DNA of 9,902 nt from Patescibacteria group bacterium (GCA_017992655.1 JAGOOF010000018.1:1-9902), one strand, 5' to 3'; positions 1 to 5,640 are shown, counted from the stretch's first letter. Notes: a model not told the origin generated them from the letters alone. Numbers and translations: made by a program.

Positions 1-6
1 CTCCAA

Positions 7-90
7 TACTGTTCGAACGAAGTGAGAACTATTACGTTTAGATATCAACTGATGGTTCTTAGTTCTCGTCATTCCATTCCTCGAACAGTA
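7..90 (+). repeat. Cloverleaf repeat unit A1
   Basis: Outer stem TACTGTTCGA (7-16) pairs perfectly with TCGAACAGTA (81-90). The left mini-hairpin is AC-GAA-GT (17-23). The central stem GAGAACTAT (24-32) pairs with TTAGTTCTC (59-67) with one mismatch. The right arm is GTCATTCCATTCC (68-80), which does not fold on its own; the same arm occurs in unit B2. Confidence 0.85.
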
Positions 91-116
91 AAAATAACCT
101 CTGGCGATAGTCACAT

Positions 117-202
117 TACTGTTCGAACTGTACCCAGTGAGAACTATTGCGTTTAGAAAAAATAACGATAAATAGTTCTCAGCGATTACGCTTCGAACAG
201 TA
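117..202 (+). repeat. Cloverleaf repeat unit A2
   Basis: All four helices are perfect in this copy: outer TACTGTTCGA/TCGAACAGTA (117-126/193-202), left hairpin ACTG-TACC-CAGT (127-138), central GAGAACTATT/AATAGTTCTC (139-148/171-180) and right hairpin AGCG-ATTA-CGCT (181-192). The 22-nt central loop contains a further CGTT/AACG helix (150-153/164-167). Positions 114-180 are identical, inverted, to 9724-9790. Confidence 0.9.
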
Positions 203-206
203 AAAA

Positions 207-269
207 GATAGCTTGCCCCGCTCAGCGGGGTTCTCGAGATGGCGCTTCGCGTAGTTCTCTCGAACAGTA
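207..269 (+). repeat. Variant repeat unit A3 with GC-rich central hairpin
   Basis: The left outer arm is missing. The unit starts at GATAG and holds a CCCCGC-TCA-GCGGGG hairpin (216-221/225-230) in place of the usual variable loop. It then has a right hairpin GCGC-TTC-GCGT and the usual end TCGAACAGTA (260-269). An inverted 63-bp counterpart with 6 differences is at 9415-9477. One difference turns an A-T pair of the right hairpin into a G-T wobble, which still pairs in RNA. Confidence 0.8.
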
Positions 270-306
270 AAAGTCAAGAGGAATGAGAACAGTAAAATAT
301 GCTTGT

Positions 307-1017
307 CTAAAACGGCCAGCGCCAAGAGGCATTTTCGAGCTTCGCAATTTCTTCATTTATTGTGTGTGCTAGAGCTACCCACTCGTTAAGAGAATTGGCA
401 ATTTCTTGCTTTAAATCGTCTATTGCTTTGTCGAGCCCCGCCACCCTTAAGCGGGTTGGCTCACTGCCACTGTTCATATTCCTTACAAGCGCAGACAAAC
501 TTTCGCCGTACGCATTGGCCTCTTTTTCCATGGCGTCGTGCGCCTCGTTAAACTGTGGCCCAAGCGCCATATTTTCTCCATTCATCTGTACTCTAATGCG
601 AGCAAATTCATTTTGGATGGTTTCTACTTGCCCTTTGCTTTTCGGCTCCTCGCTTTTTAAATCGAGCTTTTGTTGCATTTCGCTCATTGCCTGAAAATAG
701 CGCGCCTCTCTGTAGCGATCTTCTGCCTGCGCGCCATAGTATTGGTTGGTATTTTCTCTAATGCCACTCGGCATATTTTCTAATTTTTCTAGCGCCTGCC
801 TAGTGTTATTTGCATTTTGCGCCAAACTTTCCCACCCTGCCAAATTAACGCTTTCATCGTTTTGGCGCACTTCCTCAATTTCCAGAGAATTGCCCGTAAT
901 CTGTGCAAGTTCCTCCCCCACTTTCTTTACTTTTTGCGCCTCCCAAAAGCCAAACGCCCCCACGCCTACCGTTGTCAAAACCAACGCTCCTACCAGCACT
1001 AATATAGTACTTTTCAC
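307..1017 (-). CDS. Membrane-anchored coiled-coil protein, function unknown
   Basis: About 236 residues. An N-terminal hydrophobic helix (roughly residues 3-24) with no cleavage-site pattern and no lipobox cysteine is followed by a long charged, Gln/Glu/Asn-rich helical region with little Pro or Gly. It ends in an aromatic tail, WRWPF. I chose GTG at 1015-1017 instead of the longer ATG at 1036-1038. The sequence AAGGAGGT, a near-perfect Shine-Dalgarno, sits 4-5 nt before the GTG, and the extended -10 at 1040-1048 would start transcription downstream of the ATG. The gene is divergent from the 1090-3625 run. Its 3' end meets repeat cluster A about 10 nt past the stop, with no clear intrinsic terminator. 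I recognise no family; an outward-facing helical or coiled-coil envelope protein is an inference from composition. Confidence 0.75.
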   Translation of the reverse strand: MKSTILVLVGALVLTTVGVGAFGFWEAQKVKKVGEELAQITGNSLEIEEVRQNDESVNLAGWESLAQNANNTRQALEKLENMPSGIRENTNQYYGAQAEDRYREARYFQAMSEMQQKLDLKSEEPKSKGQVETIQNEFARIRVQMNGENMALGPQFNEAHDAMEKEANAYGESLSALVRNMNSGSEPTRLRVAGLDKAIDDLKQEIANSLNEWVALAHTINEEIAKLENASWRWPF

Positions 1018-1039
1018 CCTACCTCCTTTTGTTGCCATA

Positions 1040-1048
1040 ATTATAACA
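1040..1048 (-). promoter_or_regulatory. Extended -10 promoter for the 1017-307 gene
   Basis: On the minus strand this reads TGTTATAAT, a consensus extended -10 (TGnTATAAT). Transcription would start near 1033, giving a leader of about 16 nt that contains the Shine-Dalgarno for the GTG start. Its -35 region falls on the opposing promoter's -10. Confidence 0.65.
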
Positions 1049-1056
1049 CAATAATA

Positions 1057-1065
1057 TGCTATAAT
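1057..1065 (+). promoter_or_regulatory. Extended -10 promoter for the 1090 gene
   Basis: TGCTATAAT is a consensus extended -10. A start near 1072 gives a leader of about 18 nt carrying AAGGAGG (1080-1086) before the ATG at 1090. No good -35 hexamer is seen; its position overlaps the divergent promoter's -10. Confidence 0.65.
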
Positions 1066-1089
1066 TGAGGCAAATACACAAGGAGGAAA

Positions 1090-1485
1090 ATGAAAATAGT
1101 TGGCCTTGTTGCTCTTGCTCTTGCCCTTTTTGTGGGCGGTTATGTATTGGGGAGTTACTTTCCCGTTAGTGGCTTACTCTCGGGGCAAAAAAGCATAAAG
1201 GGCGATAGCGAGCTAAAAGTAACCGTGTTAGATTACGCAAACCAGCCTGTTTCTAATTTGGAAGTAGATGTAGCAAGCGAGAACGAGCCACCCACCGCCG
1301 ACGGGGTAAGAAAAACAGACGCAAATGGTATTGCAACATTCAACTTAAAGCCGGGCCACTATTATGTTTTCTTTAACACAATAAACTTCCCCCAAAATTT
1401 CCAGGTACCAAGAGAAACGGAAATAGACGTGACAGAGGGGCAAACAAACAGCAAAACAATTATTTTGCAAAATGCGGGAAGATAG
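1090..1485 (+). CDS. Exported single-domain protein with CarboxypepD_reg/transthyretin-like beta sandwich
   Basis: 131 residues. An uncleaved-looking N-terminal membrane helix (about residues 4-24, Ala/Leu/Val/Gly rich, no lipobox Cys) precedes one beta-rich domain (about 42-128). The pattern is that of carboxypeptidase-regulatory or Cna_B-like domains: LKVTVLDYANQPVSNLEVDV, then a DANGIATFNL turn, then PGHYYVFF and a final strand. Such domains in other proteins are stable extracellular modules for binding or spacing; a specific role here is unknown. The start is well supported by AAGGAGG 4 nt upstream of ATG and by the extended -10 at 1057-1065. It is the first gene of a plus-strand series with 39-79 nt gaps. 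The family call rests on motif resemblance only. Confidence 0.75.
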   Translation: MKIVGLVALALALFVGGYVLGSYFPVSGLLSGQKSIKGDSELKVTVLDYANQPVSNLEVDVASENEPPTADGVRKTDANGIATFNLKPGHYYVFFNTINFPQNFQVPRETEIDVTEGQTNSKTIILQNAGR

Positions 1486-1524
1486 GCACAATAAAATAAA
1501 TTAAAAAAATGAATTGGAGGAACC

Positions 1525-2025
1525 ATGGAAGAAGATAAAAAAAGAAAGCTACTCATTGCGCTAGTGATTGTGTTGTTTGTATTGCTTCTTGCTCTTGTTG
1601 CCTTTTTTGTTTACAAGCTAAAAACAGAAAAAACCACCACACCGCAAAGCACAAACACCGCCAGCGACCAATCCACCGAAAAAACACGCGCCCTTTCCAA
1701 CGCGTTCCTTTACCCAGGGGCAACTATTGCCGAGCCTTACTACAACGCAAACGCGGGACAAAAACTCACACTGCAGATGACAACCATCGAACCGGTTGAT
1801 AAAGTGTCCGATTATTACAAAAGTTTAGCGGAGCTTAACAGCTGGAGCTTGGGTAGCAATGGTGTTTCTGCCGATGGCTCAGGCGGTTGGCTTAACATTG
1901 AACAACCTGATTTTACCGGCAACGTCAACATTACCCGCGCCGGCAACACCACCTCCATTGAAATTGCGTTTTACTACGAAAACGAAACTCTTACCTCCTC
2001 CATGGAGCGCCTCCCCGAATACTAA
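1525..2025 (+). CDS. Membrane-anchored exported protein, function unknown
   Basis: 166 residues. A short Lys/Glu-rich cytoplasmic start is followed by one strong transmembrane helix (about 9-30), then a Thr/Ser/Gln/Lys linker (31-55) and a compact C-terminal domain (about 60-166). That domain has the pattern YPGA near its start, an alternating strand (KLTLQMTTIEP), a helix VDKVSDYYKSLAELNSW and two further strands. A YPGA opening followed by a VxxYY..L helix and a W recurs in anchored proteins that I associate with Patescibacteria, but I cannot name the family. ATG at 1525 has GGAGG (1516-1520) with 4 nt spacing. No promoter is evident in the 39-nt gap after the previous stop, so co-transcription from 1057-1065 is likely. 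Confidence 0.75.
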   Translation: MEEDKKRKLLIALVIVLFVLLLALVAFFVYKLKTEKTTTPQSTNTASDQSTEKTRALSNAFLYPGATIAEPYYNANAGQKLTLQMTTIEPVDKVSDYYKSLAELNSWSLGSNGVSADGSGGWLNIEQPDFTGNVNITRAGNTTSIEIAFYYENETLTSSMERLPEY

Positions 2026-2066
2026 AAAAGCTTGTGGCCGAATTAGCACAGATTATTTATGAGTTG

Positions 2067-2075
2067 TGATATTAT
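2067..2075 (+). promoter_or_regulatory. Possible extended -10 promoter upstream of the 2105 gene
   Basis: TGATATTAT fits TGnTATnAT. Transcription would begin near 2082, leaving room for AAGGAG at 2093-2098. A second candidate, TGATAAAAT at 2078-2086, would start within the ribosome site and is less likely. Confidence 0.4.
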
Positions 2076-2104
2076 TTTGATAAAATGAACAAAAGGAGTT
2101 CACA

Positions 2105-2821
2105 GTGGAAGAAAAAAATATGGCGGAGAAAAAGTTTTTTATTCAATGGTGGGTGTGGCTACTTTTAGTAGTTACACTTGTGCTAATTATTGGCATGTCT
2201 TTGTATGTTGTAAGCGAACAAAGGAAGCTAATTGCCGAGCTTGAAAGCCAAGTTGGTTCACCGCCCGCAGTAGAAGAAACGGAGGCTACGCCTCCCGCCA
2301 CCAACGAATACGCTGGCTGGAAAACCTACGAAAACAATGAACTGGGTATTAGTTTCAAATACCCCGCTAGCTTAAAAATAATCGATAAATATGGTAACAA
2401 TAGCGACAGTAAAGGTTATCTACAGTTCGTAGATGCAAACGATAGCCGTTCCACAATAACAGAAGGAGCAGAACCAATAAACTCTCATTTCATGACCATG
2501 TCAATAAAATATCCGGAAGCAATGGACGCGGAATGTCCTGATCTTAACCTTAGCTGGCTTGGGCGCGAGCAACTAGTAGAATACCAGTCGTTGGTGTCAG
2601 AATTAATCATTAAAGAAAAATATGGCCAACTACAAGAAAATAGCCCTGCTGGTGATATCGGAACAGCAGTTGTATACTCCAACGTTTTAAGGAGTGATGA
2701 TAGCTGTGTAGCCGCAACGACGTTTGCGGGAGAAATAGAAAGCAGTGAATATCAAATATATAAAAAAATTCTACAGTCTATAGCAGAATCGCGTGAAGAA
2801 ATATTGATCGTTCCCTACTAG
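2105..2821 (+). CDS. Membrane-anchored exported protein, possibly PsbP/Mog1-like fold
   Basis: 238 residues from a GTG start. One transmembrane helix (about 13-36) is preceded by aromatic WW residues and followed by a short charged, coiled-coil-like stretch (36-50), a Pro/Glu/Thr linker (51-69) and a C-terminal domain. The domain opens with WKTYENNELGISFKYP (72-87), the hallmark opening of many small exported bacterial domains with PsbP/Mog1-type folds, and closes with a helix YQIYKKILQSI. Two cysteines (near 141 and 200) could form a disulfide outside the cell. GTG at 2105 is preferred because AAGGAG lies 6 nt upstream; the in-frame ATG at 2120 has no comparable site. Fold assignment is by motif resemblance; no catalytic residues are recognised. 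Confidence 0.7.
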   Translation: MEEKNMAEKKFFIQWWVWLLLVVTLVLIIGMSLYVVSEQRKLIAELESQVGSPPAVEETEATPPATNEYAGWKTYENNELGISFKYPASLKIIDKYGNNSDSKGYLQFVDANDSRSTITEGAEPINSHFMTMSIKYPEAMDAECPDLNLSWLGREQLVEYQSLVSELIIKEKYGQLQENSPAGDIGTAVVYSNVLRSDDSCVAATTFAGEIESSEYQIYKKILQSIAESREEILIVPY

Positions 2822-2860
2822 TTCGCTAATTAAAAGATATTGATTCAAAAGAAGGAGATT

Positions 2861-3625
2861 ATGAAAAATACATTTGCGAAGGTTGTCGCATTACTTGCCT
2901 ATGTTGTTATGGTGGTGGTTAACTCGTTGGCAAACATCCTCCCCATTAACAACCGCGCAACGGGAGAAATATCCGATTCTTACCCCAACTTATTCGCTCC
3001 TGCTGGCCTTACCTTTTCTATTTGGGGCGTAATCTATTTGCTTTTAGCGGGCTATGTCGTTTACCAGTTTACAAAAGGAGCAGGTAAAAACGAGGCGCTT
3101 CTTAACAAAATAAACCCTCTGTTTATTGCCACTTCAATTGCCAACAGTGTGTGGATCTTTGCTTGGCACTACGATTACATTGCCCTTTCCGTGCTTTTTA
3201 TGGCCATACTTTTGCTATTGCTTATTAAAATTGCAGACGCAATTAGCAAAGAAGAACTTAAAAAGTGGGACAAGCTCCTTATTGCCTCCCCTTTTGCTGT
3301 TTACTTTGGCTGGATTACCGTTGCTACGATTGCCAATATAACTGTGTTTTTAGTGAAAATGGAGTGGAATGGTTTCGGCATTGCCGAGCACATTTGGACA
3401 GCCATTATTTTGCTGGTGGGCGCGCTTATTGGTATTTTGCGCATGCGCAAAGATAAAAGTTTTCCTTATGGCCTAGTGCTGGTTTGGGCGTATGGTGGCA
3501 TATTGCTTAAACATCTTTCCGCAGGTGGCTTTAACGGCCAGTATCCCTCTGTTATTGTAGCTACTGTGCTATGTTTGGCATTCTTTGTTGTTTTTATTGC
3601 AAAACAAATAGCCACGAGACGATAA
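2861..3625 (+). CDS. Tryptophan-rich sensory protein, TspO/MBR family
   Basis: 254 residues, about seven to eight hydrophobic helices. The opening pattern NSLANILPINNRATGEIS followed by FAPAGLTFSIWGVIYLLL is characteristic of the longer bacterial TspO/MBR-like proteins. Canonical TspO has about 160 residues and five helices, so this is the extended subfamily. TspO proteins bind porphyrins and other hydrophobic ligands in the membrane and are linked to stress or light responses; what this subfamily does is not established. ATG at 2861 has GAAGGAG directly upstream; the in-frame TTG at 2840 has no such site. It lies 39 nt after the previous stop, probably in the same transcript. Its stop TAA is followed by the first base pairs of repeat cluster B, and the stop region CGATAAGAT resembles a repeat terminus found at 4221-4232. 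Confidence 0.85.
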   Translation: MKNTFAKVVALLAYVVMVVVNSLANILPINNRATGEISDSYPNLFAPAGLTFSIWGVIYLLLAGYVVYQFTKGAGKNEALLNKINPLFIATSIANSVWIFAWHYDYIALSVLFMAILLLLLIKIADAISKEELKKWDKLLIASPFAVYFGWITVATIANITVFLVKMEWNGFGIAEHIWTAIILLVGALIGILRMRKDKSFPYGLVLVWAYGGILLKHLSAGGFNGQYPSVIVATVLCLAFFVVFIAKQIATRR

Positions 3626-3630
3626 GATTT

Positions 3631-3669
3631 TACTGTTCGAGCAAAGCGAGAACTATCCGTGACCTCTAT
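3631..3669 (+). repeat. Left half-unit (39 bp), copy 1
   Basis: TACTGTTCGA, mini-hairpin GC-AAA-GC and GAGAACTAT followed by CCGTGACCTCTAT, with no matching right arm before the next unit begins directly at 3670. It has the same length and plan as 3758-3796. Confidence 0.8.
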
Positions 3670-3751
3670 TACCGTTCGAATGAAATGAGAACTACTGCGT
3701 CAGTGCAAAACTCACGGCAATAGTTCTCGTCATTCCATTCCTCGAACAATA
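3670..3751 (+). repeat. Cloverleaf repeat unit B2
   Basis: Outer arms TACCGTTCGA/TCGAACAATA are partly mismatched; the left mini-hairpin is AT-GAA-AT. Central stem GAGAACTA/TAGTTCTC (3687-3694/3721-3728) encloses a 26-nt loop that itself can pair CGTcAG with CTcACG. The right arm GTCATTCCATTCC is identical to that of A1. Confidence 0.8.
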
Positions 3752-3757
3752 AAACTT

Positions 3758-3796
3758 TACTGTTCGAACGGAGTGAGAACTATCCGTTGCCTCCAA
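3758..3796 (+). repeat. Left half-unit (39 bp), copy 2
   Basis: TACTGTTCGA, AC-GGA-GT and GAGAACTAT followed by CCGTTGCCTCCAA. It abuts B3 without a gap. The orphan right end at 3910-3919 could be its missing partner, which would make B3 an insertion into an older unit spanning 3758-3919. Confidence 0.75.
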
Positions 3797-3898
3797 TACT
3801 GTTCGAACTGTACCCAGTGAGAACTATTCTTTCGTCTGATGTAATACTAACGGGAATAGTTCTCGAGATGACGCTTCGCGTAGTTCTCTCGAACAGTA
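3797..3898 (+). repeat. Cloverleaf repeat unit B3
   Basis: Perfect outer stem (3797-3806/3889-3898), left hairpin ACTG-TACC-CAGT, perfect central stem GAGAACTATT/AATAGTTCTC (3819-3828/3855-3864) and right arm with hairpin ACGC-TTC-GCGT inside GAGA/TCTC. Positions 3819-3894 match 5432-5507 inverted with one mismatch in 76 bp. Confidence 0.9.
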
Positions 3899-3923
3899 AA
3901 ACCTACCCCTCGAACAGTAAAAA

Positions 3924-4026
3924 GATAGCTTGCCCCGCTCAGCGCGGGCTTGCCCTGCATCGATAGTGCAGAGCCTGCCCTGCATCGAATGGTGCAGGGT
4001 TCTCGGTGATTACCCCTCGAACGATA
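3924..4026 (+). repeat. Variant unit B4 with internal tandem hairpins
   Basis: Starts at GATAG like A3. The centre carries a 13-bp direct repeat TGCCCTGCATCGA (3951-3963, 3976-3988, period 25). Each copy opens a hairpin: CTGCA/TGCAG (3955-3959/3967-3971) and CCCTGCA/TGCAGGG (3978-3984/3993-3999). The right arm GGTG-ATTA-CCCC has one mismatch; the end is TCGAACGATA. Confidence 0.75.
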
Positions 4027-4033
4027 AGACCCT

Positions 4034-4137
4034 TACTGTTCGAACGAAGTGAGAACTATCGGTCGGTTGCGGTATCAACGGCTCATAGTTCTCGAGATGG
4101 TAACTCGTTACTCTCGCTACAGTTCTCTCGAACGGTA
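4034..4137 (+). repeat. Cloverleaf repeat unit B5
   Basis: Outer stem 4034-4043/4128-4137 with one G-T wobble; left hairpin AC-GAA-GT; central GAGAACTAT/ATAGTTCTC (4051-4059/4085-4093); loop with GTTG-CGGTAT-CAAC; right arm hairpin GTAA-CTCG-TTAC. The inverted copy D3 (9572-9675) has the same 104-bp length and differs at 5 positions, two of which compensate each other in the right hairpin. Confidence 0.88.
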
Positions 4138-4141
4138 AAAA

Positions 4142-4206
4142 TCGAACGGAACGAGAACCCCGCCTCAGAGGGGGCGGGGTTCTCGAGGATTGCCTCTCGA
4201 ACAGTA
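4142..4206 (+). repeat. Variant unit B6 with 12-bp GC-rich central stem
   Basis: The central stem is GAGAACCCCGCC/GGCGGGGTTCTC (4153-4164/4173-4184), the most stable helix in the window. The right hairpin GAGG-ATTG-CCTC is perfect (4185-4188/4193-4196) and the end is TCGAACAGTA. The left outer arm is reduced to TCGA. A second right end, TCGAACGATA, follows at 4219-4228. Confidence 0.8.
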
Positions 4207-4234
4207 AAAACATACTACTCGAACGATAAGATCT

Positions 4235-5323
4235 TTACGGCTTTGGCGTGGCCGGTGGTACGGGGTTAATTTTTTGCTTGCTCTTTTTTGCCTTGTATTT
4301 CTTGTATGCAAGATATCCAACAACCGCTAGGATAATAATGATTAGCGGGATAAGGATTTTCCAGAGCAAAGACATCCCTTTTTCTTCCTCCGCGCCTTCG
4401 TTAAGGTCGCTGATTAAAACAAGGCCATCGTCTGAAGGAAGGGTAATAGATACTTCGTTAGAGCTTGCCGATTCCTGCATCCCCTTGTAGGCGCGTACTA
4501 TGTAATAATATGTTTTTTCACTTTGGGTGTTGGTGTCGGAAAATGTAAGAACATTTTTTCCTACCTCCCCAATTTTTGTGAAGTTCTTGCCTGCCGTTTC
4601 ACTGCGGAAAACTTTATAGCCATCTATATCCGCTGTAGCGGATTTTTTCCAAGCAAGATCAACCGCGCCTGTGTTTAGTGTTGCGACTAGCTCAGTTGGT
4701 TTGGCAATGGCACTTGAGGTAGTGGTAGCTGGCGCCTCTGCACTACTAACATTTGTGTCAGAAGACGGCTGGTCGCTACTTTCTGGCACGGGGGGCGCTT
4801 GTTGCTCGTCGGGCGCAACCGGGTCATTAGTTCCCCATGCTTGGAAAACCAAATCGCTATCCTCAGCGTATGTATTTTCACCGTAGTACCTCATGCCTCC
4901 GGGGTAGTTATCGTTAGAATAAACCCACTTTACATTTGCCACATTCGGTACCAATATTTTAACGCGGTAAACTGACTCTTTGTCCAGTGCAGTGTTAAAA
5001 ACAAATTCTTCCCAACCATCTCCTCCATCCATACGCTCAGAGTCTTCTGCCATTACTTCTTTTGATGATTCGTTAATAAGGTAGGCAACAATAGTAGAAC
5101 CAGCAACCCTATCTCTTAAGTACGCGCTAAAGCTGGTGATGGTATCTACTCCCGCGGTAAATGTCTGCGCTCTCGTTGAAGTAGAATCTAACGAGAGATA
5201 GCCTTCAGAGAGAATTGTGTTTTTCGCAAACAATTCACCTTCTGCTGCGTAAACACTGCCAAATGATAAAAACACAACCGACAACATTAACAGCCAATTA
5301 ACTATTTTTTTCATGCAATTCAT
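4235..5323 (-). CDS. Secreted FN3-domain protein with C-terminal membrane anchor
   Basis: 362 residues. A signal peptide (MKKIVNW basic start, hydrophobic core, likely cut after SVYA near residue 26) is followed by a beta-rich domain (about 30-165) with the pattern AQTFTAG...ITSFSAYL...STIVAYLI, resembling lectin-like or 'choice-of-anchor' beta sandwiches. Next come a Pro/Ser/Thr/Ala linker (168-206), a fibronectin type III domain (about 207-296: VDLAWKKS, DGYKVFRSE, YYYIVRAYK), an acidic stretch, a transmembrane helix (about 317-340) and a Lys-rich, Pro-rich cytoplasmic tail. This is a type I surface protein suited to contact or binding; the ligand is unknown. Start choice is uncertain: ATG at 5321-5323 or 5312-5314; both are unusually far from GGAGG (see the hairpin at 5324-5337). 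The stop is immediately next to repeat cluster B. Confidence 0.8.
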   Translation of the reverse strand: MNCMKKIVNWLLMLSVVFLSFGSVYAAEGELFAKNTILSEGYLSLDSTSTRAQTFTAGVDTITSFSAYLRDRVAGSTIVAYLINESSKEVMAEDSERMDGGDGWEEFVFNTALDKESVYRVKILVPNVANVKWVYSNDNYPGGMRYYGENTYAEDSDLVFQAWGTNDPVAPDEQQAPPVPESSDQPSSDTNVSSAEAPATTTSSAIAKPTELVATLNTGAVDLAWKKSATADIDGYKVFRSETAGKNFTKIGEVGKNVLTFSDTNTQSEKTYYYIVRAYKGMQESASSNEVSITLPSDDGLVLISDLNEGAEEEKGMSLLWKILIPLIIIILAVVGYLAYKKYKAKKSKQKINPVPPATPKP

Positions 5324-5337
5324 CGGGCTTCAGCCCG
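5324..5337 (-). promoter_or_regulatory. Hairpin between Shine-Dalgarno and start codon
   Basis: On the minus strand CGGGCTGAAGCCCG forms a 5-bp CGGGC/GCCCG stem with a TGAA loop, ending exactly at the ATG of the FN3 gene. GGAGG lies just upstream (5341-5345). Folded, the hairpin would bring the ribosome site to about 3 nt from the ATG; unfolded, the distance is 17 nt. Confidence 0.5.
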
Positions 5338-5375
5338 AACCCTCCATATATTATATTTTTATAAGTTACTTTTCT

Positions 5376-5381
5376 ATTATA
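5376..5381 (-). promoter_or_regulatory. -10 element for the FN3 gene
   Basis: TATAAT on the minus strand, about 53 nt upstream of the ATG at 5323. No TG extension and no convincing -35 are seen; the -35 position falls near the edge of repeat cluster C. Confidence 0.4.
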
Positions 5382-5427
5382 CTCTTTTTTGCATGCAGTA
5401 TTTTTACTATTCGAAGCGCATATTTCT

Positions 5428-5524
5428 TATCGTTCGAGAGAACTACGCGAAGCGTCATCTCGAGAACTATTCCCGTTAGTATCACATCAGACGAAAGAAT
5501 AGTTCTCGCTTTGCTCGAACAGTA
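5428..5524 (-). repeat. Cloverleaf repeat unit C1
   Basis: Central stem GAGAACTATT/AATAGTTCTC (5462-5471/5498-5507) is perfect. One arm has ACGC-GAA-GCGT; the mini-hairpin is GC-TTT-GC. Outer arms are TATCGTTCGA/TCGAACAGTA with two imperfect pairs. It is the inverted twin of B3 except for a different mini-hairpin and outer end. Confidence 0.88.
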
Positions 5525-5530
5525 AAGTTT

Positions 5531-5640
5531 TATTGTTCGAGAGAACTGTAGCGAGAGTAGCGAGTTACCATCTCGAGAACTATTTACCGCCAGTATCACA
5601 CCAAACGAAATAGTTCTCACTGGGTACAGTTCGAACAGTA
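5531..5640 (-). repeat. Cloverleaf repeat unit C2
   Basis: Outer arms TATTGTTCGA/TCGAACAGTA (one G-T pair); central stem extended to 11 bp, GAGAACTATTT/AAATAGTTCTC (5575-5585/5608-5618); mini-hairpin ACTG-GGTA-CAGT. The long arm reads GTAACTCGCTAC on the unit's sense strand, an A-C mismatch intermediate between the A-T form of B5 and the G-C form of D3. Confidence 0.85.

Larger units (their letters stand above)
1..297 (+). repeat. Repeat cluster A (cloverleaf-type units A1-A3)
   Basis: This gene-free stretch consists almost wholly of one repeat family. Two complete units (7-90, 117-202) and one variant unit (207-269) stand head to tail in the same orientation. Bases 1-6 match the linker that ends a 39-bp half-unit in cluster B (3791-3796), so another half-unit probably lies just outside the window. 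The linker between A1 and A2 (about 91-116) recurs inverted in cluster D (9676-9701). The tail at 281-297 joins GAGAAC directly to the unit end AGTAAAA, as if the middle of a unit had been deleted. The cluster lies at the 3' end of the minus-strand gene 307-1017. No open frame in it looks like a real gene. Confidence 0.9.
3626..4230 (+). repeat. Repeat cluster B between convergent genes
   Basis: About 600 bp without a credible gene, filled from stop codon to stop codon between the TspO-like gene and the FN3 gene. It contains complete units B2 (3670-3751), B3 (3797-3898) and B5 (4034-4137), variants B4 (3924-4026) and B6 (4142-4206), two 39-bp left half-units (3631-3669, 3758-3796) and orphan right ends (3910-3919, 4219-4228). 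All units share the orientation of cluster A. Open frames crossing this region are made of repeat sequence read through. No hairpin is followed directly by a T-run, so these are not ordinary intrinsic terminators despite the convergent position. Confidence 0.9.

Noticed and set aside
117..202. tRNA gene
   Set aside because: The cloverleaf shape and TTCGA motif suggest it, but stems are 10 and 9-10 bp, the central loop is over 20 nt, and no CCA end, anticodon loop or D/T-loop consensus is found.
1..297. CRISPR array
   Set aside because: Variable loops between repeated segments look spacer-like, but the repeated parts are complementary arms of one foldable unit. Loops recur between clusters, unit lengths vary and no cas gene is present.
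307..1038. Longer start (ATG at 1036-1038) for the minus-strand gene
   Set aside because: The promoter would begin transcription downstream of that ATG, and a strong Shine-Dalgarno lies inside the extra codons just before GTG 1017.
4142..4206. Intrinsic transcription terminator
   Set aside because: The GC stem is strong, but no T-run follows directly on either strand; the nearest lies over ten bases away.
3626..4230. Integron attC sites with gene cassettes
   Set aside because: Nested inverted arms recall attC, but the attC core sites are not evident, units occur in tandem without a cassette each, polarity changes between clusters and no integrase is visible.
4006..4269. Open reading frames across cluster B
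   Set aside because: The frames translate repeat sequence, with the same peptide pieces recurring in other clusters, and have no ribosome site or recognisable domain.
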